A stretch of DNA of 64,000 nt from Dryomyza anilis. Lineage: Eukaryota; Arthropoda; Insecta; Diptera; Dryomyzidae. The notes under the pieces are model-generated. The model was not told where the DNA came from. It saw only the letters and a program-made list of their open reading frames with translations, and made no database searches. This document shows positions 22,251 through 31,819 of this stretch, one piece after another. The position numbers and the translations under genes are program-made. The stretch's first letter is position 1. Each line of letters starts with the position of its first letter. The DNA is taken from positions 59,426,351 through 59,490,350 of the forward strand of contig OX638131.1 of NCBI GenBank assembly GCA_951804985.1, given 5' to 3'.

Positions 22251-22652
22251 ATGGATTGTGTATTTTCCCCATTTAAAATTCTCGACCAGAAACAACCTGA
22301 AGCGGCATATCCTGCGAAAACATAATTTTTCGAATAAAAAGGCAAAAATTTATACTTATAAGTAAATAACTAAATATATTTTTTAAAATTATTTTATATT
22401 AATAATAATATATTTATTAACAGTAAATCCTCAAATTGAAATACTAGAAGTCGTAACACTTCCGCCAGTAAATTTGATAGATGTTGGAATTAGAAAGGTT
22501 TGCTTGATGATGGACTAGATCATCTATTTCTTAACTTAGACGATCCGAGGATGTTAAATGCGGATCGTCATTATTGTAATTTAATGGACGACGATGATGA
22601 TAATATTTTATTAAACGCTCTACTGTGTTTTGAGCAGATAATGCAAACATAA
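22251..22652 (+). pseudogene. small acidic ORF remnant, unrecognised
   Basis: A 24-codon start (MDCVFSPFKILDQKQPEAAY, then a stop) is followed by AT-rich sequence with GTAAAT near 22362 and TTAACAG near 22434, which could be short-intron borders. A reading IEILEVVTLPPVNLIDVGIR then shifts frame into GLLDDGLDHLFLNLDD, NADRHYCNLMDDDDDNIL and FEQIMQT before a stop at 22650-22652. It may be the tail of a small Polinton gene convergent with PolB. Most of it lies in a 296-bp segment present only in the first of the three tandem units. The intron is speculative. Confidence 0.28.
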
Positions 22653-22779
22653 GTTTTTATCAATTATTTTTTATATTGTTTCAAATCGTTTTAAGAATAA
22701 ATAAATAAAACAATATGTATGTATTTAAATATTTTATTTAAAAATGAATATATTTAAAAGTAAGTATATAGATACGTTT

Positions 22780-22983
22780 TTATTCATAACGTAAATCGAA
22801 TAGGGCCATCTCCATAACTTCAGATTGTCGTCCTCTAAAAATCAAAGACCACTTCTTCTCATTTATATTATATAAATATGGATCATCGGTTTCAACTTTT
22901 CTAGAAATTCTTGCTGGTAGATATAACCATCTATTGTCTGTTAGATGTACAATTAATTTTGTTCCATTAATTGTGTTTTCCAT
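22780..22983 (-). CDS. 67-codon ORF of unknown function, unit 1
   Basis: The frame starts MENTINGTKLIVHLTDNRWL and ends MEMALFDLRYE. A second frame just upstream reads KRIRVDDLPIDQEFRISKFE up to KTQ and would join it across a 1-base shift, so the original protein was probably longer (about 95 residues). Alternating hydrophobic strands with LYLPARIS resemble a small beta-rich protein; a DNA-binding OB-like fold is possible but unproven. It lies between PolB and the right terminal repeat on the PolB strand, fitting a minor Polinton gene. It is probably a fragment rather than an active gene. Confidence 0.35.
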   Translation of the reverse strand: MENTINGTKLIVHLTDNRWLYLPARISRKVETDDPYLYNINEKKWSLIFRGRQSEVMEMALFDLRYE

Positions 22984-23381
22984 TCAAATTTAGAAATCCT
23001 GAATTCTTGATCAATGGGTAAGTCATCTACTCTAATCCTTTTGCTAAAATAATAATAATTTCAGCGAAATCCTTAAAATAATAAAAATATATAAATTAAT
23101 AAATACAAAAAATTAAAAAAAAAATTAAAAATCTTACCATATTTTTGTTCCTATCAAATTGTAATGTAGACGATAAATAACTTTAATTCAAATTTCGATC
23201 CACTTATATATAATGGATATCTCTTTAAAATGAGTTAAAAAGATAATTCCATTAGTATAAATATACTCAATTAAAATTTTAAAGAGAGTATATAAAATTT
23301 GACTCAAGAAAAAACTAAATAAAATTAAACATGTTTTAACATGTTCAATCTTTAAAACTTATAGTATGTTGTTTAGAAATT

Positions 23382-23425
23382 GATCCCAATGGAGCTTTAT
23401 TGCTCCATGCAAATTTAAATAAAAA
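23382..23425 (-). repeat. innermost part of Polinton right terminal repeat
   Basis: GATCCCAATGGAGC, TATTGCTCCATGCAAATT and TAAATAAAAA are the inverse of about 6049-6099 in the left repeat. The terminal repeat is interrupted here by the mini-me copy that follows and resumes after it near 24038 (GGAGCCTTATGGCCCATTC). Confidence 0.75.
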
Positions 23426-24035
23426 CCAGTTGGGAAGGTTAGATCACATGGGAAATTTTAAAGTAGGTGTAATTATGATAGTTAGGATTATCAAAATTAT
23501 AGTCGGTCTAAGCCGACTATAAATACCCTACACATATGTGTGGTTACCATTCAAAGTGATATATAGGTCACCAGGGTATACGAATCCTGAAAATAATTAC
23601 AAACATTCAATCGCTAAAGAATTTCCATTCATTTGATACCCATATTTACAAATGGGTAGGTGTACCGAATTTCACTTTTTTTTTTGGAAGTCGTTTCGCC
23701 GGAAACCATTATTTTCATGTATTTGAGCATGAGTCAATATATATTTGACCAAAAAAAGTATACAGTAATATATCTTGTTCAGACAGCTTAGGTATATAAG
23801 TAATTTAAATCTTAAGTTTCATTGCTCTAGCTCTTCTATTTTTTCTGTTATCGTGATTTCAACAGACAGACAGAAGGACAGACGGACAGACAGACAGACG
23901 GACATCGCTAAATCGACTCAGGAGATCATGCTGATCAAGAATATATATACTGTTCCATACCGGAGATGCTTCCTTATGGGTGTTACAAACGGCGTACCAA
24001 ACTGAATATACCCTTTCACTTTTAGTGTAGGGTAT
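23426..24035 (-). mobile_element. mini-me-like element, unit 1
   Basis: Bounded by CCAGTTGGGAAGG and the GGGTAT end. It has a strong hairpin (TATAGTCGGTCTAAGCCGACTATA near 23500), a (GACA/GACG)n tract at 23871-23903 (GTCY repeats on the other strand), the conserved core ATCGCTAAATCGACTCAGGAG, and a TATATA stretch. A conserved core beside GTCY and TA tracts is the hallmark of mini-me elements described in Diptera. It interrupts the Polinton right terminal repeat. The overlapping 76-codon ORF is not thought to be coding. Confidence 0.7.
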
Positions 24036-24157
24036 AATGATTACAATGGAGCCTTATGGCCCATTCATTCATATAAGCAAATATAAGCCATGACTTTGTA
24101 GAATCAAAATATACTACAATATCCATTATAGCTATATTCACCTTGAATTAAATATGT

Positions 24158-24338
24158 AATAATAATAATAGTTTGGCACTACAGTCCTATAAGAACTTAG
24201 GCCGAGCTCTCTCACCATTTTGAGCTGTGCGTGTTATATTTGTACTCAAAGTGGTGGGACCTACAGTTTATTGCCGAATCCGAACGGCGGGTGAGAACAT
24301 TTCATAGGCAATATTTTACTCTCGTAGGTTTGCCATTT
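24158..24338 (-). repeat. truncated SINE, unit 1
   Basis: Matches the 3' half of the SINE at 27550-27861 (AAT tail through TTTGCCATTT) and stops at the tandem-duplication breakpoint. The tRNA-like head is missing. Confidence 0.8.
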
Positions 24339-24475
24339 CAATTTATACTTATAAGTAAATAACTAAATATTTTTTTTTAAATTATTTTATATTAATAATA
24401 ATATATTTATTAACAGTAAATCCTCAAATTGAAATACTAATGAATATATTTAAAAGTAAGTATATAGATACGTTT

Positions 24476-24679
24476 TTATTCATAACGTAAATCGAATAGG
24501 GCCATCTCCATAACTTCAGATTGTCGTCCTCTAAAAATCAAAGACCACTTCTTCTCATTTATATTATATAAATATGGATCATCGGTTTCAACTTTTCTAG
24601 AAATTCTTGCTGGTAGATATAACCATCTATTGTCTGTTAGATGTACAATTAATTTTGTTCCATTAATTGTGTTTTCCAT
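24476..24679 (-). CDS. 67-codon ORF of unknown function, unit 2
   Basis: Identical protein to 22780-22983, at +1696, produced by the tandem duplication. The upstream shifted frame (KRIRVDDLPI) is also present. No independent evidence of expression. Confidence 0.33.
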   Translation of the reverse strand: MENTINGTKLIVHLTDNRWLYLPARISRKVETDDPYLYNINEKKWSLIFRGRQSEVMEMALFDLRYE

Positions 24680-25121
24680 TCAAATTTAGAAATCCTGAAT
24701 TCTTGATCAATGGGTAAGTCATCTACTCTAATCCTTTTGCTAAAATAATAATAATTTCAGCGAAATCCTTAAAATAATAAAAATATATAAATTAATAAAT
24801 ACAAAAAATTAAAAAAAAAATTAAAAATCTTACCATATTTTTGTTCCTATCAAATTGTAATGTAGACGATAAATAACTTTAATTCAAATTTCGATCCACT
24901 TATATATAATGGATATCTCTTTAAAATGAGTTAAAAAGATAATTCCATTAGTATAAATATACTCAATTAAAATTTTAAAGAGAGTATATAAAATTTGACT
25001 CAAGAAAAAACTAAATAAAATTAAACATGTTTTAACATGTTCAATCTTTAAAACTTATAGTATGTTGTTTAGAAATTGATCCCAATGGAGCTTTATTGCT
25101 CCATGCAAATTTAAATAAAAA

Positions 25122-25731
25122 CCAGTTGGAAAGGTTAGATCACATGGGAAATTTTAAAGTAGGTGTAATTATGATAGTTAGGATTATCAAAATTATAGTC
25201 GGTCTAAGCCGACTATAAATACCCTACACATATGTGTGGTTACCATTCAAAGTGATATATAGGTCACCAGGGTATACGAATCCTGAAAATAATTACAAAC
25301 ATTCAATCGCTAAAGAATTTCCATTCATTTGATACCCATATTTACAAATGGGTAGGTGTACCGAATTTCACTTTTTTTTTTGGAAGTCGTTTCGCCGGAA
25401 ACCATTATTTTCATGTATTTGAGCATGAGTCAATATATATTTGACCAAAAAAAGTATACAGTAATATATCTTGTTCAGACAGCTTAGGTATATAAGTAAT
25501 TTAAATCTTAAGTTTCATTGCTCTAGCTCTTCTATTTTTTCTGTTATCGTGATTTCAACAGACAGACAGAAGGACAGACGGACAGACAGACAGACGGACA
25601 TCGCTAAATCGACTCAGGAGATCATGCTGATCAAGAATATATATACTGTTCCATACCGGAGATGCTTCCTTATGGGTGTTACAAACGTCGTACCAAACTG
25701 AATATACCCTTTCACTTTTAGTGTAGGGTAT
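25122..25731 (-). mobile_element. mini-me-like element, unit 2
   Basis: Copy of 23426-24035 at +1696. Single-base differences include CAGTTGGAAAGG for CAGTTGGGAAGG and ACGTCGTACC for ACGGCGTACC; both are shared with unit 3, so units 2 and 3 are the closest pair. Confidence 0.7.
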
Positions 25732-25853
25732 AATGATTACAATGGAGCCTTATGGCCCATTCATTCATATAAGCAAATATAAGCCATGACTTTGTAGAAT
25801 CAAAATATACTACAATATCCATTATAGCTATATTCACCTTGAATTAAATATGT

Positions 25854-26034
25854 AATAATAATAATAGTTTGGCACTACAGTCCTATAAGAACTTAGGCCG
25901 AGCTCTCTCACCATTTTGAGCTGTGCGTGTTATATTTGTACTCAAAGTGGTGGGACCTACAGTTTATTGCCGAATCCGAACGGCGGGTGAGAACATTTCA
26001 TAGGCAATATTTTACTCTCGTAGGTTTGCCATTT
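25854..26034 (-). repeat. truncated SINE, unit 2
   Basis: Second copy of the headless SINE fragment at +1696 from the first, with the same breakpoint after TTTGCCATTT. Confidence 0.8.
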
Positions 26035-26171
26035 CAATTTATACTTATAAGTAAATAACTAAATATTTTTTTTTAAATTATTTTATATTAATAATAATAT
26101 ATTTATTAACAGTAAATCCTCAAATTGAAATACTAATGAATATATTTAAAAGTAAGTATATAGATACGTTT

Positions 26172-26375
26172 TTATTCATAACGTAAATCGAATAGGGCCA
26201 TCTCCATAACTTCAGATTGTCGTCCTCTAAAAATCAAAGACCACTTCTTCTCATTTATATTATATAAATATGGATCATCGGTTTCAACTTTTCTAGAAAT
26301 TCTTGCTGGTAGATATAACCATCTATTGTCTGTTAGATGTACAATTAATTTTGTTCCATTAATTGTGTTTTCCAT
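26172..26375 (-). CDS. 67-codon ORF of unknown function, unit 3
   Basis: Third identical copy, at +3392 from the first. Amino-acid identity across all three copies more likely reflects recent duplication than selection. Confidence 0.33.
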   Translation of the reverse strand: MENTINGTKLIVHLTDNRWLYLPARISRKVETDDPYLYNINEKKWSLIFRGRQSEVMEMALFDLRYE

Positions 26376-26817
26376 TCAAATTTAGAAATCCTGAATTCTT
26401 GATCAATGGGTAAGTCATCTACTCTAATCCTTTTGCTAAAATAATAATAATTTCAGCGAAATCCTTAAAATAATAAAAATATATAAATTAATAAATACAA
26501 AAAATTAAAAAAAAAATTAAAAATCTTACCATATTTTTGTTCCTATCAAATTGTAATGTAGACGATAAATAACTTTAATTCAAATTTCGATCCACTTATA
26601 TATAATGGATATCTCTTTAAAATGAGTTAAAAAGATAATTCCATTAGTATAAATATACTCAATTAAAATTTTAAAGAGAGTATATAAAATTTGACTCAAG
26701 AAAAAACTAAATAAAATTAAACATGTTTTAACATGTTCAATCTTTAAAACTTATAGTATGTTGTTTAGAAATTGATCCCAATGGAGCTTTATTGCTCCAT
26801 GCAAATTTAAATAAAAA

Positions 26818-27427
26818 CCAGTTGGAAAGGTTAGATCACATGGGAAATTTTAAAGTAGGTGTAATTATGATAGTTAGGATTATCAAAATTATAGTCGGTC
26901 TAAGCCGACTATAAATACCCTACACATATGTGTGGTTACCATTCAAAGTGATATATAGGTCACCAGGGTATACGAATCCTGAAAATAATTACAAACATTC
27001 AATCGCTAAAGAATTTCCATTCATTTGATACCCATATTTACAAATGGGTAGGTGTACCGAATTTCACTTTTTTTTTTGGAAGTCGTTTCGCCGGAAACCA
27101 TTATTTTCATGTATTTGAGCATGAGTCAATATATATTTGACCAAAAAAAGTATACAGTAATATATCTTGTTCAGACAGCTTAGGTATATAAGTAATTTAA
27201 ATCTTAAGTTTCATTGCTCTAGCTCTTCTATTTTTTCTGTTATCGTGATTTCAACAGACAGACAGAAGGACAGACGGACAGACAGACAGACGGACATCGC
27301 TAAATCGACTCAGGAGATCATGCTGATCAAGAATATATATACTGTTCCATACCGGAGATGCTTCCTTATGGGTGTTACAAACGTCGTACCAAACTGAATA
27401 TACCCTTTCACTTTTAGTGTAGGGTAT
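26818..27427 (-). mobile_element. mini-me-like element, unit 3
   Basis: Copy of 23426-24035 at +3392, followed by intact right terminal repeat sequence (AATGGAGCCTTATGGCCC...) and then the complete SINE. Confidence 0.7.
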
Positions 27428-27549
27428 AATGATTACAATGGAGCCTTATGGCCCATTCATTCATATAAGCAAATATAAGCCATGACTTTGTAGAATCAAA
27501 ATATACTACAATATCCATTATAGCTATATTCACCTTGAATTAAATATGT

Positions 27550-27861
27550 AATAATAATAATAGTTTGGCACTACAGTCCTATAAGAACTTAGGCCGAGCT
27601 CTCTCACCATTTTGAGCTGTGCGTGTTATATTTGTACTCAAAGTGGTGGGACCTACAGTTTATTGCCGAATCCGAACGGCGGGTGAGAACATTTCATAGG
27701 CAATATTTTACTCTCGTAGGTTTGCCATTTACTGCCGAGAGGTAGCGCGGTATAGAAAAATATTTCTATGAAAAGATGTTGTTAGCCCCAGTCCAGGATT
27801 GAACCGGGGACCTTTCGGCTCGCAGTCCAACGCACTAACCAGTGAGCTACCGCGGCTACAC
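27550..27861 (-). mobile_element. tRNA-derived SINE, complete
   Basis: Flanked by the 10-bp duplication TTAAATATGT (27540-27549 and 27862-27871). On the minus strand it opens with a tRNA-like head containing an A-box-like TAGCTCACTGG and a B box GGTTCAATCC (about 27780-27860), then a unique body, and ends in (ATT)n. The left Polinton terminal repeat shows the empty site (ATTAAATATGTATCAATGC in inverse). RNA polymerase III would transcribe such an element; it needs LINE proteins to move. Confidence 0.82.
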
Positions 27862-28354
27862 TTAAATATGTGTCAATGCATTAATGCAGAAGTGCATTTT
27901 CCTGTTTACAACAAAAAAAAATTACCTAATAATAACATTCATTCATATAGCCATGTTTTAAATTACAATCTTCGTTCCTCAACAAAGTTTAAAATTGAAC
28001 CCTTTGTTCCTCAACTCTCTTGAGGATCATGCAAAATAAATCATCAAGTATAAAACTGAAATTTTAATTGCTTCTATAACATATACAACAACAAAATTAT
28101 TACGTACATATATGTACGTTTATAAATATTGCCATTAAAAATGCTTACTCCGAAATAATTATCCCAACAACAATATGAGTTGCAAATTTACTCTTTACGG
28201 CTGCATGCCTTCATAACATACATATAATATATATGTAAGTATGTATGTATTAACATTAACAACATATGTTAAAATGTCATCCCAATGGCTCCATGCCATT
28301 ATAATGTATATAGTATACATATAATACACCTGAAATTATACTAACAACTGCTCT

Positions 28355-28359
28355 GTTAC
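28355..28359 (+). repeat. BEL target-site duplication, left (GTTAC)
   Basis: GTTAC here and at 48046-48050 flank the whole three-LTR array. The left Polinton terminus shows the uninterrupted site (ATTTTGTAACAGAG near 5407-5420). Five-base duplications suit BEL/Pao integrases. Confidence 0.88.
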
Positions 28360-28719
28360 TGTTTATGCCAAACAGCAGCATGCAACTGCTGCGCTGCATG
28401 CAACATGAGCATAAAGTATTGTTCGATTATTTTCACGCTAGATGGCGTTTCGTTATTTTGACACTTAGTCAATTTCTTAGTTTTTAAGTTTGATTTCCGT
28501 TTTAAGTTACAATGAATTGTTCTCTTTCACTTTTGAAATCCAAGCGGTAAGCACGCACAATAAAGCGAATTCCTAAAGAATAAATTCTAATCCTTGTGTT
28601 TTTTTTTATATCCGATTCCTACTGCCTATACGTCTATGAACAACGTTTTCTGCGAGAAAAAAGAAGATCCGCATCCTATTCAAGCTGCGAAAGTCCACAT
28701 CGAGTTCAGCAGATTCACA
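28360..28719 (+). repeat. BEL LTR 1 (5')
   Basis: Begins TGTTTATGCC and ends AGATTCACA. A polyadenylation-type AATAAA lies at 28559. It differs from LTR 2 by G for C in GAAAAAAGAAGATCC near 28662. Confidence 0.92.
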
Positions 28720-28720
28720 T

Positions 28721-28739
28721 TGGTCCTTCGAGCCGGATT
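28721..28739 (+). promoter_or_regulatory. BEL primer-binding site matching tRNA-Tyr
   Basis: TGGTCCTTCGAGCCGGATT lies one base after the LTR. Its complement ends CCGGCTCGAAGGACCA, which fits the 3' end of insect tRNA-Tyr (whose 5' end is CCTTCGA). It would prime minus-strand DNA synthesis. Confidence 0.85.
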
Positions 28740-29005
28740 ATTCAGCAAAAGTGGGCAAGATTTATCACCGAGGTGCCGAGTGTTAGCACAATATTTCACT
28801 TATAAAGAAGTCCAGAGAGTGGTTTGAAGATCTCCGTCCAAGCAGTTCTCCGCTGAAAAGGTGCGTTTGCTTTTGTTTTATATTTCTTATTTTAGTTGTG
28901 TAAAGTGGTGCGAGTAGGCAGGGCCGTCGACGGTTTATTTCAGAAAATTTTGTTAAAACAAATATTTCTGTATTCCAATAAAAAAAAGGTGCATTTTGTG
29001 TAAAA

Positions 29006-29037
<32 letters not shown>

Positions 29038-29149
29038 AAACCAAAAAAAAAACTGTGCAAAATCCAAAAACTGATTTATTAATAAAGTCAGAAAACCAAA
29101 AAAAACTGTGCAAAATCCAAAAACTGATTTATTAACAAAGTCAGAAAAC

Positions 29150-29186
<37 letters not shown>

Positions 29187-31819
29187 GAGTAAAATCCAAA
29201 ATTACTTCTAAATTCATATTGTGTTTTTTGCGAAAATTAAGAAGTTGCTGCAAAAAAAAGGAGCATTGATTTAAAAAATAAATCATACAAAAAAAAACAT
29301 GCAAATATCCACGAAAATTTATAATTGTTGATTGTGAAAAATTTAATAAAAATATATAAATATATTGAAAATAAATCCAAAGTGTTTTTTTTATAAAAAT
29401 TAAAAAACGCTATTCCAATGTTCTCCAAAGTGCATATTTAATATAAAACAAATTATTCCTTTTTTGTAAACGTTTCCCAAAAGTTTGATTAAAACTACAT
29501 AAAATCCACAAACAAATTTAGAAATTATCAAAAGAAATAATCAAAAAGCAATATATGTATGTTATAATCTAAAAATAAAGTTTACAAAAAATCAAATTCA
29601 AAAAATTTTAAAAATTATAAAAATATATAAAAAAGCTTTCTTAGCTCTAGTAAAATTTACACAAAAAAGTACATATGTATATTGCTCAGTGATTTAAAAT
29701 TAAAAAAAAGTATGAACAACTAAATAAAACCTCCGAAACTCAAAAAACCAAATTGAAAAAAAATTGGGAAAAGCAGCCACGAGTCGCAGGATTTTCTAAA
29801 AATTGTCGCTGAAAATAAAGGTTTGAGTTTTTCAATTTCCAATATTATTTTTAAAAAAAATATTTTAATGTTAATATACCAATATTTTCCGTTTGGGCAA
29901 AATTGGTAGAAAATCTAATGCTTTGCGTCAAACCGGTTTTTATGTGACAACACATAAAAGCCGCAAAATTAGTTGCAAAATTTGAGTTAAAATTTTTGCT
30001 CGTTTGTCCGTATGCAGATTCAAGTGCGGTCATTTAATTTCTTTACGATATTTTTTTCTCTCTCTCATTGCTTATGCATTGAGTCTTCTTGTCCAAATTA
30101 AGCAATTCCACTTAGTATCTTTTGATTGCTTTGTGCACTCAATCTCTCTCATAATCTCCTTGCTGATCGCTTTGTGCGTTTTACTCACGCGCTCTTTCGT
30201 ATAAAGCCACGCTCAATCTCTCGCTTGATCGTTGAGTTGCTTTGCGATTGCTCTCAAATATCTTTGATTGTTCGATTGCATTACGCACTGTCTCACTCAA
30301 TCAATGATACGCTAAATCTCTTGTTGTTTTGCTCATCGCTTGATCGTTGATCGTTTTATGCTTAATCTCTCCGTTTCTCGCACACTGCACATTGTTGCAC
30401 TCATCAATAATTTTAAGCATTTATACTATTTCAAAAGCAGTGAGAATATTTCTACTCAGTTTTCCGTGGGAGAGAGAGTACACACTTGTCCATTCTTTTG
30501 AAAAAAAAAAACATTTGCGGTTTGCAACATCAATTCCAGATTTCCTGCTCTATTTTTTATCCACATTAATTTCGGCTCTTTCGTTTTCCACTATCACTAG
30601 CAACATTCTCGGGAGTTTGCTAATGAGTATATGTATGAGGTCAATAACCTCTGCATTTAACTTACAAAAAAATCTTTAGCAACATTTAAAATCAGCTGTT
30701 TTTACTGCCAGCGAGATTTGCGTTAAGTTGCCTATTTACGTGTTTTATTTTAACAATATTGTCCGTATATGTATATATCTATGGTGTATTGCACATATTC
30801 GTTGAATTTCAATTTAATTTGAATATAGATGTAATATATGAAAATTAAACCCTGATTTAAATTTTTAATCTGCTAATTGGTTTAAAAAATTTAATATTTC
30901 ATTTCCAACATTTCCTACATAAAATAACAACCATTTATTTTTTTGATTTAAAAAAAAAATATATATATTGGTTTCATAAATTCAAAAATTTACTGTAACA
31001 GTTTTTAGTTCACTTTTAATTATTTTTTTTCTCATTAACTGCAATAAAATAATTGGAAAAATTCTTTAATAAAAAAAAAAACCTCTAAATTTTAAATAAA
31101 TTAATTATATTCTATTTTTTCTTCATTTTATATATTCTATAACTTTGCTTTTGTTTCAAATTTTATTAACTCCAGCATTTTTTTTGAAATAATCATTGAA
31201 AATTAACTTGATCTTTACTGATAATATTCCAACAAATTAATATTTAATAATTTTAAAGTGAGAATAATTTCAAATTATTTTTTCCAAATATTTTTACAAA
31301 TATTTTTATGTCAATAATTTAAATCATTTACCATAAATATTCCTCGAACATTAATTTAATCTTTAGGTTTTACCAAACATTTCAACAAATTAATATTTAA
31401 TTAGTTTTACAGTATGAACAATTTTCAAAATAACTTTTTAAAACTTTAAAGGTTATTTATTTCAAAATAGTTATTATAGTAAAAAAATAAAATATTTAGC
31501 AAGATCTAATAAATTAAAAAAAAACCTAGTAATCCAAATTTCCCACTGCAAATAATTTTTTAAATTAATTTTCCAAAATAATTTTTTAACTATATTACTA
31601 TATTCCTATATTATAAACTATATTATTATAAATAAAAACATTTTGGTAAACAGTAAGTAACCATATTTTCCGAAATTTTTAAAAATTATTTTTGCATTTC
31701 CTGGGCTTCATATATATTACTTTTTTTTGAATTTCCTCCATTGTTGTTTTCTGGTTCGTCGTTTTAATTATTCCAAATTTCATTTCATTACAATTTAAAA
31801 AAATAAAAAATTCCTTACA
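28740..31819 (+). other. BEL unit 1 long untranslated leader
   Basis: 3.1 kb without a convincing gene. It holds (TA)n at about 29013-29036, two copies of a roughly 56-bp unit (CTGTGCAAAATCCAAAAACTG at 29053 and 29106), a poly-A run at 29153-29184, and a CT-rich zone (30050-30370) with repeated CTCAATCTCTC and CTTGATCGTTGA motifs. The rest is very A/T rich up to the gag ATG. ORFs over these tracts are low-complexity and are not called. Confidence 0.7.

Larger units (their letters stand above)
22347..27730. repeat. three tandem units of 1992, 1696 and 1696 bp
   Basis: Units are 22347-24338, 24339-26034 and 26035-27730. Units two and three are almost identical to each other; unit one carries an extra 296 bp (22446-22741). 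Each unit holds the 67-codon minus-strand ORF, an inner part of the right terminal repeat, a mini-me copy and the 3' part of a SINE. Only the third is followed by the complete SINE and the rest of the terminal repeat, so the duplications happened after the SINE and mini-me insertions, with one breakpoint inside the SINE. Confidence 0.92.
27428..28359 (-). repeat. Polinton right terminal repeat, middle part
   Basis: Apart from the SINE, this is the inverse of about 5400-6030 in the left repeat: TTCATATAAGC, CACCTTGAATTAA, TGCATTAATGCAGAAGTGCA, ACCCTTTGTTCCTCAAC, GGCTGCATGCC and CATATAATACACC are all found in inverse at the left end. It stops at CTCTGTTAC, where the BEL array begins, and resumes at 48046. 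No coding sequence is supported. Confidence 0.85.

Noticed and set aside
23775..24005. 76-codon ORF repeated three times
   Set aside because: It crosses the (GACA)n tract and core of the mini-me element; the sequence is a mobile repeat, also seen diverged at 63039-63740 without the ORF.
22347..27730. CRISPR-like or satellite array
   Set aside because: Units are 1.7 kb, contain identifiable transposon pieces and number only three; this is segmental tandem duplication.
27780..27861. tRNA gene on the minus strand
   Set aside because: A and B boxes are present, but the anticodon stem has mismatches, the tRNA-like part continues into a 230-bp body with an (ATT)n tail, and a 10-bp duplication flanks the whole. 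It is the head of a SINE.
28783..29304. 173-codon minus-strand ORF
   Set aside because: It is mostly Phe, Tyr and Ile runs produced by poly-A and (TA)n tracts in the BEL leader; the equivalent in unit 2 has a different length and content.
30004..30679. short plus-strand ORFs in the BEL leader (66, 74 and 110 codons)
   Set aside because: They lie over the CT-rich motif zone in overlapping frames, have no recognisable domain, and are identical in unit 2 only because the units are so similar overall.
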